Assembly (NCBI GenBank): GCA_019456185.1
Contig: VRUH01000003.1
Span: 1-64,000 of the forward strand
DNA length: 64,000 bases
DNA from: Candidatus Glassbacteria bacterium
GTDB lineage: Bacteria > Gemmatimonadota > Glassbacteria > GWA2-58-10
Direction: 5' to 3'
Each line of letters opens with the position of its first letter. The stretch's first letter is position 1. A program made the position numbers and the translations under genes. Positions 58,114 through 64,000 of this stretch are shown here, in pieces. The notes under the pieces are model-generated. The model did not search any database and had not been told where the DNA came from. It was given only the letters and a program-made list of their open reading frames with translations.

Positions 58114-60209
58114 GGCTGAGGCCCTTCCTTCATTTTCGCAGCCAGGGCATCGATCTGTTTGTCAGACAACCCCATCTTCTTGGCCGCCGCCCGCATGTCC
58201 AGCACCGCTTTCATAGCAACCGCCTCGGCTGCGATAACTTTTGAGGCCATTGTCGGGTCAACGGGAGCTTGTGGCTGCTCTGGCTCCCCCTGGTCAAGTG
58301 TAGTGGGGTCAATCGGCTGGCCATCCGGACCGAGAAGACCTGAATCACTACCAACCGCGCTACCTTTCTCGCCTTCTCCACGTTTTTGTAGGTGCATTTG
58401 CCGGATTTCAGGGGGTAGAAGCATTTCAAGGTCTTCGGCCAGCTCGTCAGCATCGGGGAAATCGCTCATCTTGGCGACTCTTGGGAGTACGATCGGGGCA
58501 ATGTCCGGGGCAACTCGCACGAATTCGGTCAATAATTCGGCGGCTTCCGTTCTTCGGGTTTCGTGGGAGGTCCCAATCGTTACAACTACATCGTACCGGC
58601 CAACCTTCGGGTCGAAGATTCTCTCTTCCGGTGGTAATTCCTCGTGATTGTAGCCTTCTTCCGGTCTTTCGCCGAACTTTACCTTACGGACCTCACCATC
58701 AACTCCCAATATCCGGACTATCCGATCCGCATCATAAATCCGGGGTATAACATCGAGGAGGAGCTTCCCGAGGGTCTTCAGCGTCCGGGCAAAGTTATCC
58801 TGGTAGATATATGTTCCTCTTTCGGCCTGCCGTTCCCGCTTGCCGATTGCTACGCCACTGATTTCGTTGCCCTGTGCCCCTAACGAGCTGTCATAAATCC
58901 CCATCGTTGACTTCAGGTTGTCTTTGTTTACTGCGGCCCGCTTTTCCATCCCTATCGGAATAGTGGGAGGCGTTACGCGAGCTGGCATTGCTGTAGCGGC
59001 GTCCTCATCAGGCGTGTAGGTCAAAACATAGACCGGATCACCCTTCGCAGCGGCCTCATAAAGCTTTTCATGCCCCGAGACCTGCTTTTTCGTGGCCTGG
59101 AATGGAGCCGTGGGAGCCAGCGCGACTACTTCAGTCGTCTTCGACTCCCAATAGTTGATCATCCGTTGTGCATCGATCCCGTCCCGGACCATGCCTCTGA
59201 TATGGCGTTTCCCGCCAATATTTCTTTCCTTGCCCCATGCCATGAGGATCGGGTAATACTGACTCGGGAATTCTCTCGGTCCATCGAGGATCTTTGCTCC
59301 ATTCATCTTATACCACATGATTTTCTTAACTTTGGCCTTGCGGCGGTACTCTGTGGTGCCGTCAGCCCGGGTCTTTACCTTTGCTCCGTCTGGAATATTG
59401 TCTGCCTGCACCACCGCGCCGGACTCGAGCATAACTATTTCCTGCTCTTCGGTAACACGCTCAAAATATTCTGCCACCCTGACCGTATCGCCTGTCCATC
59501 CTACCAGCCAAGTAGCCATCCGACTATCGCTAACAGTGGCCGTTAATGACTCGACCGGCTCTCCGGGGTATTCCTCTTCGTAATCCTCTTTCTGCATATC
59601 CTGGTAGATGAAGAAGTATTTCCCGTCCTGCTTATCGTAATCCTGTGCGCCTGGGTCCCATCTAACGCTGAAAACGTTTGTAATCCACTTCAACTTGACC
59701 ACCTGGTCGAAAGAATCTTCGCTTTCGTACTCAGTCACCAGGCGAAAAGCACCCCGGCCACAAGATGTTTGGGACTCGAAGGCGTTATCTGTGATCATTT
59801 CTCCATCAGAATTCGCCATAATCGCCCGTATCAGACCGTTGAGAGTCTCCGCAGTCTCGGGATCTGCAACATCGTCAACCGGACGGACCTTTATTTCCGG
59901 CTTGTTTTGCCTCTGATCACCTACTACCTGGCTGATCTTTTCGGGCATCATATTCAGGACCATGCAGGGCTGCTCATTCGCCTTCCGCTGCCTGAGAAGA
60001 TAAGCCGGCCATTGATCACCACACTCAAACTCTAAATCAGCTTTGGCGAGGGCGGCCTGTATTTCATCGGCCTTTTCTGATCGGTGGAACCGGCCCAAAG
60101 CTCGAGTATGAGTGGCGTCAAGCTTTAGCTGCTCCGCTGATTTCTTCGGGGCGTTATCGTTCTCCACAGAAACCTCTACTACTATTCCTGTGTCGGTCAT
60201 TTCATCCAT
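58110..60209 (-). CDS. Portal protein, P22 gp1-like
   Basis: 699 residues, similar to P22 gp1 (725). Blocks: ADLEFECGDQWPAYLLRQRK, CMVLNMMPEKISQVVGDQRQN, RGAFRLVTEYESEDSFDQVV, FSVRWDPGAQDYDKQDG and GMVRDGIDAQRMINYWESKT, then RTLKTLGKLLLDVIPRIYD. A long C-terminal helical and Q/P-rich end follows. It forms the dodecameric ring for packaging and ejection. Overlaps terminase by 13 bases. Confidence 0.88.
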   Translation of the reverse strand: MDEMTDTGIVVEVSVENDNAPKKSAEQLKLDATHTRALGRFHRSEKADEIQAALAKADLEFECGDQWPAYLLRQRKANEQPCMVLNMMPEKISQVVGDQRQNKPEIKVRPVDDVADPETAETLNGLIRAIMANSDGEMITDNAFESQTSCGRGAFRLVTEYESEDSFDQVVKLKWITNVFSVRWDPGAQDYDKQDGKYFFIYQDMQKEDYEEEYPGEPVESLTATVSDSRMATWLVGWTGDTVRVAEYFERVTEEQEIVMLESGAVVQADNIPDGAKVKTRADGTTEYRRKAKVKKIMWYKMNGAKILDGPREFPSQYYPILMAWGKERNIGGKRHIRGMVRDGIDAQRMINYWESKTTEVVALAPTAPFQATKKQVSGHEKLYEAAAKGDPVYVLTYTPDEDAATAMPARVTPPTIPIGMEKRAAVNKDNLKSTMGIYDSSLGAQGNEISGVAIGKRERQAERGTYIYQDNFARTLKTLGKLLLDVIPRIYDADRIVRILGVDGEVRKVKFGERPEEGYNHEELPPEERIFDPKVGRYDVVVTIGTSHETRRTEAAELLTEFVRVAPDIAPIVLPRVAKMSDFPDADELAEDLEMLLPPEIRQMHLQKRGEGEKGSAVGSDSGLLGPDGQPIDPTTLDQGEPEQPQAPVDPTMASKVIAAEAVAMKAVLDMRAAAKKMGLSDKQIDALAAKMKEGPQP

Positions 60210-61651
60210 CCACCATCAGAAGTTGCACCGCTGGCTGCCGCATGGCTATCAAAGGATGCCGTTTTCCCCATTAGCTTGGATATATCAACATCTTCCGCGG
60301 TGAGGCTCTTGGCGTACTTCTCCCACCACAGAGCAAGGGTCTGGAAGGCATCGGCGCCGTGGGAGTTCTTATCATGCACAGGCTGGCATTTGAATATCCC
60401 TGGATTCTTTTCTTGCATTTCTCTTCGGTATCCCCTGAGAGTCTCAACGCCCTTAAAGCAGCTTTCTTTGGTGTCTTTATTGTCGGCCTCTACGTAGTTG
60501 AACCACACCCTACCGATCATCTGACGGCTTTTCTCTATAGCATCTTCCTTTGATTCCGGCTTCTTCATACAGATCACCTTGCCGATCTTCATCTCTTCGA
60601 GGATTCCCTGCCGGCTCTTACCTACTGACAGGTCCCGAACCTTGCCATCGTGGGGAAGGATGTGCGTGTCAAAGCTGGTCAGGTGGTCCTGCTGCCACTT
60701 TCTTAACCAATTGCCGTAATGCGACAGCGCCAGGCCACTGTTCGAGTAGTAGGCGAGTGCTCTGACCTCACGGCCGAGAATCTGGACCACCCAGATAGTT
60801 GTCGAGTCATCCATGCCCAGGTCCCAGAAGGTATAAACCGGCAGGGTCGTCTCTACGGGGATCCTCAACATCCGTCCTGTATTCTTTGCGGCAAGCATTT
60901 CCTCACGGTAGTAGGCTCCTGGGTTCGCGGCCTCGTAGGACAGATAGAACTCCTGCTCGATCATATCATCAGTCATACCATCCCGCCGGGCCTGTTCTAT
61001 CTGAGCTTTCGTGATCGCGCCCGTATCGTCAACAGTAAGCGGATGGTAAAACCACCGGCCAGGGTCAGCTTTTGCGAGCTGGCCAAGTTCGTAAGCATGG
61101 TTCTTACCTCGAGGGGACCAGTTAAACAGTGCCCATCCATCGTTTTCAATCAGGATCGGCTGCATATACATCCAGACCGCAGGGTTCTGCAGGCTGAACT
61201 CGCTGTATACCTGGCCGATGGCGCCGGTTCCCATCGAAGAGTTCCACCTGTCTGTACCGATAATGCGGAAAATCGAGTTGTTCTTATACTCGATCAGCAT
61301 ATCCGAATCGTGCTTCTTCTTGATCAGTTGGGGCGGGAAGTGTCCCATAAACGGGAAGCCGGCACGGTCCATTCCTTCCCACAGAACTCGCCGGCCCTGC
61401 GTGTACTCCGGAAACAGGTACTGATAACTCCCAACGCGCTGGAGCATCTCTATGGCAACGATATTGAGGAACGTCTTATCCTTCCCGGCCCTCCGGTGCC
61501 AGGGACAGGCAATCCGCTTGTAACCAAGTGCCATTGCATCAAAAACCGGCTCCTGGTAGAACCGCGGCGTGAACCGGTACGGCATCTTGATATTGCCGTC
61601 CTCTTCCATGTCTGCCAGTTCATCATAAGCTATGGCTCTGGAGTTATTCAC
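60197..61651 (-). CDS. Terminase large subunit
   Basis: The start is taken as GTG at 61651 (or 61654), after GGAGG, because longer frames run into the small subunit; 484 residues. The ATPase part has HRRAGKDKT (Walker A, about 52-60) and QVYSEFSLQNP (Walker B glutamate). The nuclease part has FWDLGMDDSTTIW (D), HDGKVRDLSVG and KNSHGADAFQTLA (D), the RNase H-fold triad of terminases. Cuts and packages concatemeric DNA with the small subunit upstream. Confidence 0.9.
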   Translation of the reverse strand: MNNSRAIAYDELADMEEDGNIKMPYRFTPRFYQEPVFDAMALGYKRIACPWHRRAGKDKTFLNIVAIEMLQRVGSYQYLFPEYTQGRRVLWEGMDRAGFPFMGHFPPQLIKKKHDSDMLIEYKNNSIFRIIGTDRWNSSMGTGAIGQVYSEFSLQNPAVWMYMQPILIENDGWALFNWSPRGKNHAYELGQLAKADPGRWFYHPLTVDDTGAITKAQIEQARRDGMTDDMIEQEFYLSYEAANPGAYYREEMLAAKNTGRMLRIPVETTLPVYTFWDLGMDDSTTIWVVQILGREVRALAYYSNSGLALSHYGNWLRKWQQDHLTSFDTHILPHDGKVRDLSVGKSRQGILEEMKIGKVICMKKPESKEDAIEKSRQMIGRVWFNYVEADNKDTKESCFKGVETLRGYRREMQEKNPGIFKCQPVHDKNSHGADAFQTLALWWEKYAKSLTAEDVDISKLMGKTASFDSHAAASGATSDGGWMK

Positions 61652-62273
61652 CACGATCCTCCGTATCGGCAGTGCTGGCCTTTTTTGTCCCCTTCGAGGT
61701 AATGCTATCCGTAGGAGTAGGAGGTGGAATATCGCCTGGCTCCCCGTACAAGCCATCGATCGTCACGTGTATGTCACCAGTAAACTGATCACCGCTCTTC
61801 GCCCATATCTTGCGCTCACGGTTCATCAGCCAGAACTTGATTGCTTGAATGTCGGCGGGGATAAGCTTACTGACCACTTTCGTTGTCACCAGAGCGTCCT
61901 TGACCGTCTTCGGCAAGGTCTTCACCAGCTCGGGCACCGACTCGCGGGCTTCGCCCTTCAAAGAGTTAAGGATCACACTGATTAGAGGTTCGCTTGTCGT
62001 CTCATCGTACTCAACTCCAAGGCATCTCTCAAACAAAGCGTTTGTTACTTTTCTGTTTGGAAGGTGCTTCGCGCGTGTAACGGCCTCCTTAAACTCCAAC
62101 TTATCCTTTTTCGTCCTATACCAAACCGAAGTGCTGATCGATAGCATTGCACAAATATCTTCATCGACTAAACCTTCTTCACACCACTTGATAATTTTAT
62201 CCATGTTTGGCTCGATAATCTCATCCCAAGCAGTGGTTCTTCCTGTCTTTTCAGCTTTTGTTTCATCAGTCAT
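61644..62273 (-). CDS. Terminase small subunit
   Basis: 209 residues from ATG at 62273 (a GTG three codons upstream lacks a ribosome site). An HTH-like N-terminus (MDKIIKWCEEGLVDEDICAM, LSISTSVWYRTKKD) and the helix IQAIKFWLMNRERKIWAKSG are typical of small terminases; the C-terminal tail is P/T/S-rich. It recognises the packaging site. Immediately upstream of the large subunit, overlapping its GTG start. Confidence 0.78.
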   Translation of the reverse strand: MTDETKAEKTGRTTAWDEIIEPNMDKIIKWCEEGLVDEDICAMLSISTSVWYRTKKDKLEFKEAVTRAKHLPNRKVTNALFERCLGVEYDETTSEPLISVILNSLKGEARESVPELVKTLPKTVKDALVTTKVVSKLIPADIQAIKFWLMNRERKIWAKSGDQFTGDIHVTIDGLYGEPGDIPPPTPTDSITSKGTKKASTADTEDRGE

Positions 62274-62354
62274 TTCTCTCACACGCGCGTAAAAGAATAA
62301 GAAAAGCTTTTGTATTTAAAGACTACTACTACTACCTATTCAGTACGCTTTAAC

Positions 62355-62522
62355 TCAGGTAGGAAGAGAGATTACCAGGCCGTGTTTGACTCTGATCCTT
62401 GCAAGTATTTCCATAGCTTTCCAGAAAACAGCTACAAATCCAACCGGACGGCAACCACACTGGCAACACCGTTCTTCCTCAATTATTTTTCGTAGCTGAC
62501 ACTTAAAATCCTCTGGCGCCAT
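62355..62522 (-). CDS. 55-residue Cys-cluster protein
   Basis: ATG (62522-62520), with GAGGTTGAACG in front, to TGA (62357-62355). EERCCQCGCRPVG holds four clustered cysteines; VAVFWKAMEILARIRVKHG follows as one helix. It fills the gap between the terminase and the membrane protein upstream. Good start context, no known family. Confidence 0.45.
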   Translation of the reverse strand: MAPEDFKCQLRKIIEEERCCQCGCRPVGFVAVFWKAMEILARIRVKHGLVISLPT

Positions 62523-62568
62523 CGTTCAACCTCGATCTCTGATCAGTTTTCCAAAGTATTTTTCATCA

Positions 62569-62913
62569 TCACCCACCGTTCAGCACTTTTCTTTTCAGTA
62601 TTTCCACCGTTCCGCCCATTGCCGCGAGCTGCCTGGAGTTGTCATTTATTTTTGAATACTGCTCATCGTTGGTCTTGTCATTCCGCGCGATAAAATCACC
62701 CAATGTTTTCTCGAAACCCTCAAACTTTGCTACCAACATAGTTACCGAGTCACCGTGCAGGCATTTGGTGTGCCCGCCGCCGTTGTTGTTGCGCCGTCCC
62801 GGAGCTAATTTGACGATGGCCGCCGTTATCGTTCCACAGACTCCAAAAATCGCTATCCCTTCACCGACTCCGATCATTGCCCTGGTTCCCCTTTTTAAAT
62901 ATTCAGCTATCAC
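62569..62913 (-). CDS. Membrane protein with coiled coil, lysis region
   Basis: 114 residues. One transmembrane segment (GEGIAIFGVCGTITAAIVKL, about 17-36), then a Gly/Asn loop and a long amphipathic helix (VTMLVAKFEGFEKTLGDFIA, INDNSRQLAAMGGTVEILKR). The layout resembles XhlA-like or holin-accessory proteins. It neighbours two further small membrane genes, so a lysis role is plausible. Confidence 0.55.
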   Translation of the reverse strand: MIAEYLKRGTRAMIGVGEGIAIFGVCGTITAAIVKLAPGRRNNNGGGHTKCLHGDSVTMLVAKFEGFEKTLGDFIARNDKTNDEQYSKINDNSRQLAAMGGTVEILKRKVLNGG

Positions 62914-62923
62914 CCTTTTGGGC

Positions 62924-63277
62924 TTAGAAAATCAGAATTCGTAGCAATATCCCGAGCAGAATGCCGTTGATCCAGAATGACAGATCGAGCCAGCCCTTTA
63001 TGTCCATATCGAGATACCTGTCCCCGCCCAACCAGCGGGACCTCCACGAATAAATCGAGCTCGCCGGCCTGACTCTCCAGAGCCATTTCGCTCCGCACCA
63101 TCTACGCGGATCGTGCCGGAGCTCCCACCAGAGCACGAACACGATCCCGAGGATAGTCAACGGCAGATACGGGATGAATCCGATAAAGAACCCCACGGTC
63201 AAGTGCAGAAGCTCCCTGTGATGCAGGAGCCTGAAAAACCGCTCGATCCTCTCCCTTAACACAATCATCCGGTTCAT
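62924..63277 (-). CDS. Polytopic membrane protein of the lysis region
   Basis: The start is set at internal M15 (63277), behind AGAAAGGA; 117 residues. Hydrophobic segments are LHLTVGFFIGFIPYLPLTIL, GIVFVLWWELRH and a last FWINGILLGILLRILIF. Several Arg/Trp-rich loops lie between. It could be a second holin or membrane-associated lysis factor; no family recognised. Confidence 0.55.
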   Translation of the reverse strand: MNRMIVLRERIERFFRLLHHRELLHLTVGFFIGFIPYLPLTILGIVFVLWWELRHDPRRWCGAKWLWRVRPASSIYSWRSRWLGGDRYLDMDIKGWLDLSFWINGILLGILLRILIF

Positions 63278-63291
63278 TTTTTTATCCTTTC

Positions 63292-63471
63292 TTAACGGCA
63301 GCCGTGGCAGGATGAGCACTGTTTACAAACCGTGCCCTCGGTCGTTGACTCGATGAGATCGAGGGGAAACCGCATCCCGACCTCCTTCTCGATCCGGGGC
63401 TTCTCGTACCCTCCGCCAAAAGCGCGGAAGATGGCCTCGGACATCCCTGGTGCGACACTAAACCCGCTCAT
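63292..63471 (-). CDS. 59-residue Cys-motif protein
   Basis: ATG (63471-63469), with GGATAAAAA in front, to TAA (63294-63292). Starts MSGFSVAPGMSEAIFRAFGG and ends VCKQCSSCHGC, a CxxC-xx-C-xx-C cluster near the C-terminus that could bind metal. Packed between two membrane genes. No family. Confidence 0.5.
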   Translation of the reverse strand: MSGFSVAPGMSEAIFRAFGGGYEKPRIEKEVGMRFPLDLIESTTEGTVCKQCSSCHGCR

Positions 63472-63482
63472 TTTTTATCCTT

Positions 63483-63614
63483 TCATCCCCTGAAAAATCT
63501 GTGCTTGCCGTTATGACAAAGCATTTTAGAAGTAAAGCGCGGGAAAATAAAAGTCTCCCCGCAAAAATCGCAAACACATTTCACGCCAAGTAGGCGCTCA
63601 ATAAATTCAAACAT
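63483..63614 (-). CDS. 43-residue zinc-type peptide
   Basis: ATG (63614-63612), preceded by GGAGATACGTC, to TGA. MFEFIERLLGVKCVCDFCGE starts it; C-V-C-D-F-C and a later C-H-N-G-K-H make a possible CC..CH zinc finger. The good ribosome site supports expression. Confidence 0.5.
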   Translation of the reverse strand: MFEFIERLLGVKCVCDFCGETFIFPRFTSKMLCHNGKHRFFRG

Positions 63615-63672
63615 TGACGTATCTCCATTTCAATTTTGCCGGGAAATACCGCAAGTTGAACGGAAACCACTT

Positions 63673-64000
63673 TTATTCTTTCTTACCCATCATGTCTTTG
63701 ATCGCCGGCGCCACGTTGGTCACTGCCCGCTCCCCGAACCAGAACGCCGTCACGATCAGCACCAGGTTCCACATCATCTGCGGGACCTCCGCGCCCGTCC
63801 ACGTCAGGTAGACCACCGTGCCGTACACGGCGTAGCTGACCACCGGCCGGAGGCTGGCGCGGAACGATGCCATCCAGGGATTGAGATCACTGGCGCGGCC
63901 CTCGTACAACAACATGAATTTGCGGAAATCTCCGGTTTTCTGAAGCGAAGCATCGATCAACTTCTTCCTGGCCTCGGCCTTGATCAGCTCCGCCTGAGCC
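63673..64000 (-). CDS. Holin of three transmembrane segments, cut by the window edge
   Basis: The frame is open to the right edge, so the N-terminus is missing (visible start ...AQAELIKAEARKKLIDASLQ). A charged helix is followed by NPWMASFRASLRPVVSYAVYG and VVYLTWTG. The last helices are MMWNLVLIVTAFWFGERAVT and the tail APAIKDMMGKKE. The 'W..S.RP' motif and helix order match the GTA-type 3TM holin family. It would open the inner membrane at lysis and is the first late gene visible here. Confidence 0.75.
   Translation of the reverse strand, partial: AQAELIKAEARKKLIDASLQKTGDFRKFMLLYEGRASDLNPWMASFRASLRPVVSYAVYGTVVYLTWTGAEVPQMMWNLVLIVTAFWFGERAVTNVAPAIKDMMGKKE

Noticed and set aside
58110-61651. 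Frameshifts in the portal or terminase indicating a dead prophage
   Set aside because: Both genes read through at full expected length with all key motifs.
60719-61702. 327-codon plus-strand open frame
   Set aside because: It lies antisense to the terminase large subunit, has no domain or ribosome site, and follows from codon bias of the real gene.

Overview
The window joins about 6.9 kb of bacterial chromosome to the left part of a large prophage that runs off the right edge. The host looks Gram-negative: there are predicted lipoproteins, a MetA-like outer-membrane beta-barrel protein and an integron cassette array. The style of the secreted proteins (signal peptides ending ...WSQVDTV, DSV/DSL-rich sequence) suggests an FCB-superphylum or similar environmental lineage. 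That placement is inference; no marker gene here fixes the taxonomy.

1-1.65 kb: tail of an integron cassette array without a visible integrase. Two complete attC sites (52-116, 998-1054) and one half attC (from 1601) flank a CPBP-family membrane protease cassette and a DUF4440-like lipoprotein cassette. 1.65-5.4 kb: small membrane proteins, two cold-shock (Csp) genes with their own promoters, and a DUF1917/BLES03-like gene, separated by sizeable gaps. 5.47-6.93 kb: a 1.4-kb segment flanked by two direct copies of the 3' half of a tRNA-Ser(GGA) gene. It carries a periplasmic heavy-metal-binding (HMA) protein and an outer-membrane barrel protein, translationally coupled, behind a TTGACA/TATTGT promoter that overlaps a Fur-like 7-1-7 box. 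It has no integrase and looks like a cis-mobilizable element.

6.88 kb to the right edge: prophage at the same tRNA-Ser, with integrase and a Xis-like protein at the attachment end. Nearly all genes are on the minus strand and are read right to left. The late operon begins beyond the window: lysis genes (3TM holin cut by the edge, small membrane proteins), terminase, a P22-like portal, scaffold and coat, tail and connector proteins, fibres, ejection-type proteins and a 3,356-residue polyvalent virion protein, ending with three exported proteins. The plus-strand lysogeny module (28.4-30.0 kb: zinc ribbon, CI-like repressor, exported OB-fold protein) interrupts the minus strand. The early operon follows from 28.0 kb leftwards behind a promoter with an operator-like palindrome in its spacer. 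It encodes a Rad50/SbcC-like ATPase, UvrD-like helicase, DnaQ-like exonuclease, RuvC-like resolvase, a replication protein with an inserted HNH domain, DHH phosphoesterase, radical-SAM (DUF5131), DUF2284, an orphan DNA methyltransferase and many small zinc proteins.

No DNA polymerase or primase is seen in this part. The phage therefore probably relies on host replication plus its own recombination set. Several very small genes (29-59 codons) with good start contexts lie in the gaps and are listed. The intact tRNA-Ser and the endolysin, if present, should lie beyond the right edge.
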